DNA of 64,000 nt, taken from the NCBI RefSeq assembly GCF_964340395.1, contig NC_135559.1, positions 1,791,501-1,855,500 of the forward strand, given 5' to 3'. Positions within the stretch are counted from its first letter, which is position 1. Every line of letters begins with the position of its first letter. Below the pieces are notes generated by a model, which worked only from the letters and a program-made list of their open reading frames with translations, made no database searches and had not been told where the DNA came from. The position numbers and the translations under genes were made by a program. Of this stretch, positions 1 through 9,590 are shown piece by piece. The DNA is from Glandiceps talaboti. Its lineage: Eukaryota; Hemichordata; Enteropneusta; Spengelidae.

Positions 1-103
1 GAATAATATAATTATACCTCTTCAAGCATAATTTATGAAAAATTGAGAAAAATAATAGTGATTTCCAAACTGACTATTTATCTAAAAGTAACAAGCCCTT
101 GTG

Positions 104-302
104 AGTCATTAATATTCAGTGTGCATCTAATAAATATGTATGTCTGCTGAGTCCCATGATGCAACACTGTGAGAACATTAGAGGTGAAAAAGAGTTATAT
201 TTTGCTGTTTCTTGGCTATTGCAAATTTATGTGATGTGAAATCATGAAATGACTCTCAAGACCCAGAGTTTATGAAGATACCTTTATATCTTGGAGTGGC
301 AC
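104..302 (+). repeat. Dispersed repeat, solo arm (MARS2 intron)
   Basis: About 200 bp containing AATATTCAGTGTGCATCTAA and ATGTGATGTGAAATCATGAA. It is the same family as 1488–1692 in the next intron. It also matches each arm of the inverted-repeat element at about 8975–9300 in the GRDP 3' flank, so it looks like a solo arm of a foldback element. Confidence 0.7.
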
Positions 303-378
303 CCCCTTTAAGTACAAGGTACACATACTCTTTTAAAGGTTCTTCAAATGTCAGCATGTAACCTTTCCCCATTTTTAG

Positions 379-490
379 ATGTCTAAAAGTAAAGGGAATG
401 TGGTAAACCCATTTGAAAAGATCCAGACATATACACAGGATGGCTTACGGTATTTTCTGATGAGAGAGGGTGTACCTCATTCTGATGGAG
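379..490 (+). CDS. MARS2: MARS2 exon with KMSKS loop
   Basis: Acceptor tttttag ends at 378 and donor gtgagt starts at 491. It encodes [20 protein letters not shown] and on to SDG plus one base of a split Asp codon. The ATG at its start is an internal Met, not the initiator. Confidence 0.9.
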
Positions 491-2432
491 GTGAGTTAGA
501 TAACTTGTATGCTTTCCCCAGGGAGTTGAGGAAGTATAAAGGGTTGTTGATCTGTGCCAGGGGTAATAATTGTGAGCGCCATGAGCTCTCAGGAGAAAAG
601 TCACATTATGAATAGTCATTATAATTATTATTATAACTCTTCACAGTTATAAACTTCATTTTATACAAAATCGAAAACATTTTTTCACCAATACTCAAAC
701 ATAGAAAAGTTTTATCAAGGTTTTATGTAAGTATTTTCACTAGTCAGTAAGTTATCATCTTTCAGTCAATGGCCAGTCTGATTGAAATCGGATGTGGTGA
801 AAGTGGCTAGATGTCTTTATTTACCTCGATTTCCATTCCATTGTGTCGTTTGTTTTGGCTATCACCTGGAACAAAACAAATGACACAAAACGATGGAAAT
901 AGAGGTAAATAAAGGCATCTAGTCTCTTTCACCACATCAGATTTTAATGGCTATCTCCTGCTTTCCGTCCATAAACTTTTTCCATTTTAATCTTCTTCTC
1001 TGAACCTGATGTTCAAAAACTTTGAAATTTGGTGTATATGTGTCTATGGGGAAGGCTATTCAGATTTGGTCATAACACTAGAGCAAGAAATATATTATTT
1101 ATAAATAAAAAAAATAATTATTTAAAAATAACAAAAATCATAAAATTATCAAATTTATTTTCAAAATACAAAATATCTGTAGCATTCAAATTATTATTTG
1201 TTGCCTGCTTGGCTTATCATAATGATACTTGAGGGTTCATTTCAGATTATTATGATGAGAAAGTTGTGAAGTACCTGAATGCAGAGTTAGCTGGTACTCT
1301 TGGTAATTTATTATCTCGCTGCACTGCCAGGTCATTGAACCCAGACCAGATCTTCCCACCATTTCACCAATCTTCATTTCCACCAATCTCAGACAGTAGT
1401 GATAAGACCGATACAGATTATTATGATTATGATGAACTCATACAAAGTCTACAAGATTTGCCAGGTAAGCAGTTTTCCTAAACATATGAGGACATGAATA
1501 TTCAGTGTGCATCTAATAAGTATGGATGTTTGCTAAGTCCCATGATGCAATTGTGTGCCAGAGTGAACACAAAAGAAGTGAAAAAGTGTTTCAATTTGGT
1601 GAGTCTTGGCAACTGAACGAAAATTATGTGATGTGAAATCATGAAATGACTCTCCAGAGCCCAAAGTTTATGAAAGTACCTTTATATCTTTAAAGGTGCC
1701 TGTAAATGGGCTTTATGCCCGTTGGTTTACCTGAATAAATAAATAAAAGCTGGTATCACTTATCCTGCTAATAAAGACACCAATTTACTCACTACAAATT
1801 GTTTGTCCAATTACTTATGGAAAATATTGTACACATTTATTAGTAGTTGGTTATATCCACTCCCATTACAGTGAAAAGTTGAAATCTTAGTTTAGCATTA
1901 TAAGGTTCTGGACAGACTCCGTATAATTTTTAGACCTCAACCAGAACCAAAATTACAAATTGATCAATAAATTATGAAGTTTTGTATCTGGAGACATCCT
2001 GTGTTCCTCTCACTGAGTTTGACCAGATTGGTTATTCTTCTTTCAACAGATATAGTCAATACTTACTATCAAAACTTTCAAATCCATAAAGCCATTGAAG
2101 CAATTATGAGCTGCCTCAGACAAACCAATGCCTTTGTGCAATATTATGAACCTTGGAATCTGAAAAATCAACCTGAAAATTCAAAATGGCTGTACACCAT
2201 ACTTCACGTTGCTATGGAATCGCTGAGGATCTCTGGAATACTATTACAGCCTGTGACCCCAACACTCTCAGATAGACTGTTGACTAGGCTAGGGATTCCT
2301 GAAGATCAGAGACACTGGGAACATCTGGAAGGATTTGTGAGTTACCATGGAAACAGTAGTCCCTATGAAGGGAAACCATTAGGAGAAGACAGTGGTGCTC
2401 TCTTCAAAAAGATAAAAGAGGAAAACATATAA
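379..2432 (+). CDS. MARS2: Methionyl-tRNA synthetase, mitochondrial (3' three exons; partial)
   Basis: C-terminal 237 residues of a class I methionyl-tRNA synthetase, which charges tRNA-Met with methionine; the match is to the mitochondrial type. Coding exons are 379–490, 1246–1464 and 2050–2432, stop at 2430–2432. They join in frame (112+219+383 nt = 238 codons), with each split codon restoring Asp (g|at). The first exon opens with the KMSKS signature (MSKSKGNVV; its leading K would be in the upstream exon), which acts in amino-acid activation. The second reads [20 protein letters not shown] and the third is the helical anticodon-binding domain ending in KKIKEENI. There is no C-terminal tRNA-binding extension, as expected for the mitochondrial form. 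All junctions have AG acceptors and GT donors (gtgagt, gtaagc). The catalytic N-terminal part lies left of the window. Family assignment is strong; mitochondrial localisation is inferred from the family because the targeting peptide is not visible. Confidence 0.92.
505..650 (+). repeat. SINE 3'-tail fragment
   Basis: GGGAGTTGAGGAAGTATAAA, then GGTAATAATTGTGAGCGCC and an ATT-rich tail. It resembles the 3' half of the SINEs at 41229, 41842 and 37697 and shares a subfamily tail with the fragment at 34905. It lies within MARS2 intron sequence after the donor at 491. Confidence 0.55.
783..946. mobile_element. Palindromic MITE-like element in MARS2 intron
   Basis: Two ~52-bp imperfect inverted arms. 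The left arm begins AAATCGGATGTGGTGAAAG and contains CTTTATTTACCTCGATTTCC. The right arm is its reverse complement, ending CTTTCACCACATCAGATTT. The arms flank a ~55-bp centre. This is consistent with a small non-autonomous foldback element; no target-site duplication was established. Confidence 0.65.
1246..1464 (+). CDS. MARS2: MARS2 internal exon
   Basis: Acceptor ttcag ends at 1245 and donor gtaagc starts at 1465. It encodes [20 protein letters not shown], then [13 protein letters not shown]: the junction between the catalytic core and the anticodon-binding helices. Confidence 0.88.
1488..1692 (+). repeat. Dispersed repeat, second solo arm (MARS2 intron)
   Basis: Second member of the ~200-bp family seen at 104–302, same orientation, about 80% similar by eye. 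It ends in the same stretch, AGTACCTTTATATCTT. Confidence 0.65.
2050..2432 (+). CDS. MARS2: MARS2 terminal coding exon (anticodon-binding domain)
   Basis: Acceptor ttcaacag ends at 2049. It encodes [20 protein letters not shown] and on to the stop at 2430–2432. The helical pattern with WNLKNQP and [15 protein letters not shown] is typical of the Met-tRNA synthetase C-terminal domain. Confidence 0.9.
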
Positions 2433-2622
2433 ATATGTATAAATAATATTCATAAAATATTGATATATAAACACAACCGATGGAAGTGAGATCTTCAGAA
2501 GAAAATTTATTGTGCAAATTTCAGACTCAGTTTGTGTCAAAAAGGATGGAAGACTGGCCTCATCACATTGCGGCGATTTTCCTGATTTCTAATATCATTT
2601 TCTTATTTTTCTCTATATTTCA

Positions 2623-2628
2623 AATAAA
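2623..2628 (+). terminator. MARS2 polyadenylation signal
   Basis: Canonical AATAAA 191 nt after the MARS2 stop, followed by T-rich sequence. It is the first canonical signal downstream of the gene. Confidence 0.6.
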
Positions 2629-2639
2629 GTTTTAAATAT

Positions 2640-2989
2640 TGCCATCATGACTATTGTTTCCTCTCACATATTTTTTTCATATTTCTCACTTTTATCACTG
2701 TCATATCAGAGTTTACCATCTTTAGATTACTAATCATAGAACAAACTCACAGGCTAATTGTCAGTGAGTGTGAATACATGTATCTACTGATCCGACTAAT
2801 GGAAGTATGCTCAGTAATTAATAATACTTTATTTTAATGAGGGCAAAAATAGTTGACGAAACAACTAATCGAGTTTTGTCCTCAGAGAAAAAACAACAAC
2901 AACAAAGCAAAACAAAACAAAACAACATACATATCACACAAATCCGTCGAAGTATTCAATTAAATTCGGAAACAATTACTCACAAATCT
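2640..2989. other. Intergenic spacer between MARS2 and the GRDP array
   Basis: AT-rich sequence with an A-rich stretch around 2890–2930. No gene or repeat recognised. It ends where homology to the tandem GRDP unit begins, at about 2989 (ttattcaagtaaa). Confidence 0.5.
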
Positions 2990-3257
2990 TATTCAAGTAA
3001 AGCAGAAAAGTGATTAAAAAAAAGGCCTCAGATATAGACAAAGTCACCAACATAGAGTAATGCTGTTAATTAGTCAATATGTAGGGTGAATATTCAGCAA
3101 TATGTAATGAGATAAAGGGAACAAATGAACGAAAACAACTTGGAAATCAAATTTATTTAACTATAAAATCATCAAATTTTATCACTGCTGCATTCTCCTA
3201 GTGTTCATACTTTAAGAATTTGAAAGCTAACTCTGTTGTAGGCATCAAGCGTAGACC

Positions 3258-3440
3258 ATGCAAGTTAGATTAGATAATTTTGTCACGTACACAGTACAGT
3301 ACAACTCTGCCCTAAATACCAGGAAATACTTCTCTACATCAAGAACCGTTAACATATGGAAAGGTCTACCAGCAAACGTCGTCAATGCACCGAATATAAT
3401 TCATTTAACAATGAGTATGACTCTCTGCCGACACACATGA
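3258..3440 (+). pseudogene. Non-LTR retrotransposon RT C-terminal tail (unit 1)
   Basis: Encodes NTRKYFSTSRTVNIWKGLPA then NVVNAPNIIHL. This is the pattern (R-F-F-S-x-R-x-V-N-x-W-N-x-L-P-x-x-V-V-x-A) that ends the reverse transcriptase ORF of many LINE families. Only the last ~60 codons remain, so it is a dead 3' fragment. It recurs in units 2 and 3. Confidence 0.6.
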
Positions 3441-3837
3441 CGAACTAATTATCCATGGATACCTTATCCCTCAACTCAACTCAACTCAACTGAACAGTAC
3501 TAGTGTATGTGCGAACCACACCCATGTGTCAAAACAATGCAAAGTGTCACCTATAAGATAAATGTGTTATTTGGCACCATTCACTTATTATCGGCCAAAT
3601 ATGTCAATATTATCGATATTTTATTAATATTTTATTATGTTCTGAAACATATCTGGGAAAACAAGTGTCTATGGCCTATATATTTGTAAGGTATCCCATT
3701 TGCCATTTACCCACTTTAACTCTCCCACGTCTCATTCACACGAGACGTGCAGTGCTTTCTCTTGGGTACAATTACTGCGCAAACTCGCATAAAGGTCACT
3801 GACAACCACCAGACCATGTACCACACTTCTGCAACGC

Positions 3838-3888
3838 TATAAACTTATACGAGGTGAGTCGCCATTACAGAAAAACAAAAGACTGTAG
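3838..3888 (+). promoter_or_regulatory. Candidate promoter/first-exon end of GRDP copy 1
   Basis: TATAAA at 3838–3843, followed by strong donor-like sites GAG|GTGAGT at about 3853 and TAG|GTAAGT at 3888. The first coding exon of the gene has an acceptor (ttttgtag at 5309) and a short untranslated part, so an upstream noncoding exon must exist. This is the best candidate seen and is conserved in units 2 (about 13205–13258) and 3 (about 22633–22685). Inference only. Confidence 0.3.
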
Positions 3889-4822
3889 GTAAGTAGTCAT
3901 CATGTCTGTCGACTTCAACTTATTTCCAAATAATTCTCGAAATCGTTATTTACTGAAAAAAAGAAATATTAGTCAATGGTGTATAGTCCTAGCACATGCT
4001 TTCTTGCCTGTGGTCCTAGGTAGTTTTTGCAACGTTACCTTTAAGAACAGAATGCTTTCAACAAGTGCTTACGTGTACGTACTATGGTCGTGAATCTATT
4101 ATAAATAGTGTGGTCTTTGTTCTGTCCGTGCATTGCCATTGTTCAAGGTCACAGCGTTCGTAAAATCGCTAACCACAAGGACATGTCGCCATAAACATCG
4201 AAAGCTACCCATTCCATGATGACGTTTCACGTTGTTGTTGTTTTTTGTCAACAACACCAGTATCATACTTTCCTTGGTTGTTTTGTTATAGTAGGGTCTA
4301 CTTCAATAATATAACAAACAATGAGAATCCTGAAGGCCTTTTTTCCGTTTGTAATGGGTGGCTCGAAAACATGGCCGGTGTCAACTTCAAAACAAGGACC
4401 ACTATCAGTAGTGACGTGACGTTTCGCTGACCACAATAGAATAATTCATTTAATGAAATCGTAGAGAAAATTGTTAATGATTTGCATTGTATAGTTGTCC
4501 ATGCCATACCACTTAGAATTGAAATATAACTGCATCCAGTTTATACATATATATATTCAGAACTAGTCTAGTCCGTTACGATTATCTCCACCATGATATA
4601 CGTTTAATCATAGACAGTGGAGGGGAGACTGTCTATGGTTTTAATAATAGAAAGATATCGTAGAAAAAGACTACACGTATAGTAATTAGACTATTAAATT
4701 TTGGACAGAATGTTTGTTCTCACGGCGGTCAGCTTAGAAGGGTGGTGTGAAATCGTTACTCATCAATCTCTCGTTGACATTATTATATTCAGAGCTGTTT
4801 ATTACACGTATAATGACTGAAA

Positions 4823-5060
4823 TTGGCCATAATAAAGACCAATTACAGTGAAAACATTGATTACGGAGTACGCCGACCACTGGATTATGATTTTAATAAC
4901 TTTATGTCTATGTTTTTCATGGTACGAAAAATAAAACGGTGTGATTTAACGAAGTGGAATGTTTTATCATTATCCACCATTTTCAAACCTGTTCTCTCCA
5001 GCATTTATGCCATCGATTGTGCTCACCTGAACACGGGCGAGATCTAAAGGACGCCGCCAG
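4823..5060 (+). pseudogene. Degraded LINE RT tail upstream of GRDP copy 1
   Basis: Encodes KWNVLSLSTIFKPVLSSIY. It corresponds to the better-preserved tail WNVLSLSIRQANTMDSFKSA in unit 3 (26055–26264), with a ~20-bp internal deletion shared with unit 2. The following CTCACCTGAACACG stretch is probably the LINE 3' UTR. Confidence 0.5.
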
Positions 5061-5178
5061 CGTTAAGCCTGCGTGATTATAATCTTTTTTAGATGCTGCC
5101 ACAGTATACAAGTAGAAGTGTGCTTATATATGTGTTTATGTATACACAAACATATACATACCCATATAGATAGATAGG

Positions 5179-5262
5179 TAAGGGGTTTGTGTCTGAGGCC
5201 CAGCTATAAGAATCTAATAGTTATTTATTCTACATAGAACTATTGATCTCGCCCCTTACCCG
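5179..5262. mobile_element. Short MITE derivative (TAAGGGG…CCCCTTA) upstream of GRDP copy 1
   Basis: Begins TAAGGGG and ends TTGATCTCGCCCCTTA, with GAGGCC and TATAAGAATCTAATAG inside. It is the same family as the full-length element at about 39218–39641. Equivalent copies lie at about 14553–14635 and about 26399–26480. It sits ~50 bp before the 3' splice site of the first coding exon. Confidence 0.5.
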
Positions 5263-5358
5263 GCACATGTACCAACTTTCACAACATCGTGATTTTTGCT
5301 ATTTTGTAGGTCTTGGCAGTTAAGACAACCAGACAAGGAAACCACTTTGAAAATCAGG

Positions 5359-6824
5359 ATGGCATCAATCGAAATTGATGATCCCAAATTACAGACACTT
5401 GTTACCAAGGCGACAGAAGATGGAAAAAGATACAAACAAAAAGATATGAGAATAAGTATTGATCTAGTTGATGCGGCTAAAAAACAACTCGATTTTCTGA
5501 GGCTAGTTCATACTTATCCAAGTCTAGTCAACAACGATGCGTGTATCCTGAATGCTATTCGCAGGTATGAGATGTTATGGCTCCCTCTCGCGGCCAAACA
5601 CCCATCACCTGACCTTGTGGCACCATTGGATGTTGAGTGGATCTGGCATGTTCACATGCTAGCCCCTCAAGAATATGGAAATGACTGTGTCGCATTGGTT
5701 AATGCATTTGTTGACCATCAACTACACAGTGCAAAAGCAAGAAACAAAGGGTTACTTAAAGCTGAGGCAATATGGCAGAGGTTATATCAGGATGAGCCCT
5801 TTGTTGTTGATCTAGTAACACCTCCAACATCAAGTGTGGATTATGAGAGTAAGATTAGCTATGACCTCAAGACAGCTGTGAAACGACAGAAGTTATTTTA
5901 TTACCAGGTTAGCCTTCCGCATTATAAATTCACCAGTTTCTTAAAGAATGGCCTACAGAGGTACAAGAAACTGTTGTATTTGAAGAAATGTAACCCTGAG
6001 CTGTTCCTTGTTCCTTGTTATGATATGGATCTTATCTGGCATTCTCATCAACTGCATCCTCGCCTCTACAAGATGGAGACAGAAGCCATACTGGGCAAGA
6101 CCTTCAACCATGATGACTCTGTCAATGAAAGATCTGTTGGATCCAAACTTGTCACTTCTGATGCCATGACTAGACAACTGTGGAAAGCCGCATTTAAAGA
6201 GGATTTTGCTGTCAGTGGTGCCATGTACAGAGGCAACCCACCTACTGGACTAAACCAACTGAACCACCAAGATCGCTTGATTCTTCCTACCAAAGTCTGC
6301 AAAGTACACATTGACCGAATCGCTGTAGAACAGTCCATAGAGGAACGTCGTTTTGTCTTGACATGTAAGCTTGCAGGTAGCTTCTTTAACATTTTTAAGT
6401 TGAAAGGCCCCCAGCATATTTGGGAAGCACAACCTGGTGGAAGACTTGCTAGATTCACGTTCAACAGCACTGAACATACATCGTTGGAGTTCAAAATGAT
6501 GACCCCTGGTGCATTTTGCTCATCTGGGAATCTGATTGGAATCGCTACCCTTGACTTTCGAAAGGCTCTGGATGACTTAATTATCAATGGTAATGAAAGT
6601 GAAACGCACACTCTCCCACTTACACTTGAAGACAACCCTCAGAGCAGTAACTCCATTACCATAACATTCAGAATCGTGTCTTTAAAGGAGGGTGAATCCC
6701 AATTAAATGTCAACATTGGGAAGTACGAAGTACCACCAAACTTAACTCAAGAGTCTGCTGGCACATATTTGCCAAATCCAGTCAGAACGAGGCTGTCTAC
6801 AGGCATGGTTGAAGCCAAACATAG
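5359..6824 (+). CDS. GRDP-like copy 1, coding exon 1 (DUF1399 region)
   Basis: 1466 nt, ending AAA CAT AG|GTAATG. The exon itself starts at about 5310 with 49 nt of 5' UTR. It encodes residues 1–488 plus two bases of Arg489 and contains both WHxHxL-type motifs. Confidence 0.85.
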
Positions 6825-7738
6825 GTAATGAATTCGAAGATTATGTTATCATATTGTAAACTATCATAAAATATTATAATTCCCTAGAAAGTAATTCAGG
6901 TAATTTTGGATGATAAACAAACAATATAAGTTATACTTTTTAAGACTTTCACGTGCTGTTACAGACCAGAATCCAGCTGCAGTAGTGCGGGTTGATTTTC
7001 ATCTACCACGCCTGATATTTTGCTAGCAGTCATTTACTTTAATGGACACAAAGGTGCAGGCTTTTTTTTTCATTTTCAATTTTTCCCGCTGTAGCTATGC
7101 CAATTGCATCAAAATGTGATTTAGTACCAACTCAGACAGTTGAACTATACAACGTAAATGTCTGTAATAGCGAAAAATACAAAAACAACTTAACCTACCT
7201 TCACACAAAAAAATAACACTTTTGCCTGTACGGCTTGCCATAGCCACTCCTCCCTTGGGAAATGTTTTATCATTATTTACTTGTCTCATAATCTTTCAAT
7301 GTTTCGAGTTTGTTATTGCAGTTTTTAATGGGAAAATATTAGCCCCAACTTTGATATTTTTCTCAGTTTAATACTAATCATCTCCCAAGGCAGGGCTTAC
7401 ATGTTCACCTGGCTGTTTCGTAGTCGTTCACTCGGTTGTCGTTTTACACAAAAGTTGTGTTTTCTAGACAAAATATTTATTCAAATAAAGAATGAATAAC
7501 GCCCGGAGACGTCAGCAAGTCTACCATTACTGTCAAGTTTTGTCTATTTATAATGCATGATTTTCATTTCAATTATAGAGTAAACAATCACTATGGGCGC
7601 CATGTGTTCACAGTTCGGATGATGCACTGTCCTTCAATGAAGTTCTCCGTTATAGAGGTGTTAGACAGTAAAGATAATCTTACTGCAGTATCTCAGTCAG
7701 TTGGAAGTGACACTGTACCAAAAGCTAACCAGGTAAGC

Positions 7739-7835
<97 letters not shown>

Positions 7836-8832
7836 ACGCAGGGAGAAGTCAGAGACAGTGATAGAGACTTCAGCAAAGAGACATACAGATGGTCAGACAG
7901 ACAGAAAAAGACTACATGTCTCTGCCTTAATGACTGACTGGCAGAGAAAGGTGTGGGGAAAAGGGAAAGTGGGGGAAAGGGAGGGGCTGAGAGAGATTGC
8001 GAGATGGAAATTGGCTCAAAATAATTTGGGGAGATTTTACCAATCAACGCTCGCTGCACACCATTTTAAATCTTTTAATTGATAGATATAATTTCCTCCG
8101 AATATTTAGATTCCTGGTAGTGGATTCAGCGTTACTTTTGATCCTAAATCTGGTCAACGAGCCATGCTCATTAAAGGACCAACTGATGACTGGGGTGTTT
8201 GTATTGGTAAATGGTGTGGGTTTCGCAAAGGTGTGCCGGGAGTTCCCGGTGACAAGAATGCAGGGCGACGTGGTGTAAAAGGAATTCCAGGTAATCCCGG
8301 ACAATTAGAAGCCCTGTTTTACGGTCTTCAGCTGTGTGATAAATTAAAACTGAAGCAAAGTGGTCACACATTTCATCTGGGCAACCAGGTTTCACTGAGT
8401 GCAAGAACAGGCAAGGTCAAAGTTGGCAAGATTGAACAGGATGCACCACAAGTTGTAGCATTGGCTTTCACTATTGGGGTACTTCACATTATGTGTCAGC
8501 CAAAGCCACGGACACCAATCAACTATAAAGACAAGCCACGTTCCACAGACCCTGATACCTTGCCATTTTTTGTGGCCGCTGGGTATTGGTGTTATGTTCC
8601 CTACCATCCTCTATACATGTCATCAGCAGGTGGTTTAATTGACAGTGGTGGAGGAGAATTTGCCGACTACGGTGGAGGGGGTGCTGGAGATGGTGGAGAT
8701 GGTGGAGATGGTGGAGGATGCGGTGCCGGTGGCTGTGGTGGTTGTGGTGGATGTGGCGGGTGTGGGGGTTGTGGGGGTTGTGGTGGTTGCGGTGGCGGTG
8801 GATGTGGTGGGTGTGGTGGGTGTGGGGGATGA
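5359..8832 (+). CDS. DUF1399/glycine-rich domain-containing protein, copy 1
   Basis: Spliced gene with coding exons 5359–6824, 7579–7732 and 8110–8832, giving 780 aa. The start MASIEIDD is chosen over the upstream in-frame ATG at 5296 for two reasons: an acceptor (ttttgtag) lies between them, and copy 3 has a TGA in that upstream extension. Two DUF1399-type motifs are visible, WIWHVHMLAP (residues 94–103) and LIWHSHQLHP (225–234). A beta-rich segment follows (about 310–445). Exon 3 contains a short collagen-like G-x-y stretch (GVPGVPGD…GIPGNPG, about 581–604) and ends in a Gly/Cys tail (about 727–780) built of CGG repeats. There is no signal peptide or membrane segment. The family (GRDP-like) is known from plants and invertebrates, where its molecular function is unclear; a cytoplasmic location is inferred. 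The antisense ORF at 6066–6635 is a shadow. Confidence 0.85.
7579..7732 (+). CDS. GRDP-like copy 1, coding exon 2
   Basis: 154 nt, acceptor aattatag, donor CAG|GTAAGC. It encodes RVNNHYGRHVFTVRMMHCPS and on to TVPKANQ. A (GA)n tract begins ten bases past the donor. Confidence 0.85.
7742..7833 (+). repeat. (GA)n microsatellite beside GRDP copy 1 donor
   Basis: About 92 bp of pure GA starting right after the 5' splice site of exon 2. Tracts in units 2 and 3 are at 17114–17236 and 28785–28886. If the intron is retained the frame stays open and encodes alternating Arg-Glu. Confidence 0.95.
8110..8832 (+). CDS. GRDP-like copy 1, coding exon 3 (Gly/Cys-rich tail)
   Basis: Acceptor gaatatttag; begins IPGSGFSVTFDPKSGQRAML. 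It ends in a run of (C)GG codons and TGA at 8830–8832. Confidence 0.85.
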   Translation: MPGSGFSVTFDPKSGQRAMLIKGPTDDWGVCIGKWCGFRKGVPGVPGDKNAGRRGVKGIPGNPGQLEALFYGLQLCDKLKLKQSGHTFHLGNQVSLSARTGKVKVGKIEQDAPQVVALAFTIGVLHIMCQPKPRTPINYKDKPRSTDPDTLPFFVAAGYWCYVPYHPLYMSSAGGLIDSGGGEFADYGGGGAGDGGDGGDGGGCGAGGCGGCGGCGGCGGCGGCGGCGGGGCGGCGGCGG

Positions 8833-8974
8833 GGAACACTTTAAAAATCGTCTGATTTTCTTATTAATAATATGACAAAGAACGGAACCTGCATGTACTA
8901 TGTTTGCCGGCCCTGGGAGATCCAAGGACAGCCTTTGGATTGTCTGGGAAAGCCTTGACAGTTCTACATTTTCA

Positions 8975-9300
8975 TAATTTGGAGTTCTGGAGAGGCATTT
9001 CATCATTTCACATCACACAAATTTTGTGCGTTTGCCAAGACCAAATAGAAACTCTATTTCATCGCTATTGTTATGACACTGGTCCATCAATGCCTCATGG
9101 AACTTAGCAGACATACATATTTATTAGATACATACTGAATATGCATAACTCCTAAGTGCTTATTACCTTCAGATAAATATTAAGATGAATATTAAGTGTG
9201 TATCTAACAAAGTCTGCTAAGTCCCATGAGGTAACAGTGTGTCATTGTGAGAACGATATAGATGAAACAGAGTTTTAATTTGGTCTTGACAATTTAGTTT
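8975..9300. mobile_element. Foldback element in GRDP copy 1 3' flank
   Basis: Left arm (about 8975–9141) and right arm (about 9185–9300) are inverted copies of one ~160-bp sequence, recognisable as AACTTAGCAGACATACATAT and TCTGCTAAGTCCCATGAGG. Solo arms of the same family occur at 104–302 and 1488–1692. The duplicates lie at about 18380–18705 and about 30040–30365. Confidence 0.65.
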
Positions 9301-9590
9301 GATATATTATAATTTCCTGAAGCTGACGTTCGCATTGTTTCTTGACCAAGTATGCTAATTAACTATGTATTTTTGTATACAAGTACATGTGTTTATTTTA
9401 AACTTTCAACTTTTAATGATGATTCTTTCGAGCTCTCAACCTATGACATTCATTTCAGATTTATATTGGATTGTATATAATGAATCAGAATTCAGATACG
9501 TCATTTTATCATGATCTTCACTTATTTTTCTTGTAACTTGACTGGCGATTTTCACGACTCGCTACTTCTTTCACCCAGTACTTGGTTTGC

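Noticed and set aside
3902-4093. 63-codon ORF conserved in units 1 and 2 upstream of GRDP
   Set aside because: No recognisable family; broken by indels in unit 3; better explained as duplicated non-coding sequence.
5296-5358. N-terminal extension of GRDP starting at the ATG at 5296
   Set aside because: The stretch crosses a consensus 3' splice site and copy 3 has an in-frame TGA there.
6066-6635. 189-codon ORF antisense to GRDP copy 1, conserved in copy 2
   Set aside because: Shadow of the sense coding exon; conserved only because the whole unit is duplicated, and truncated in copy 3.
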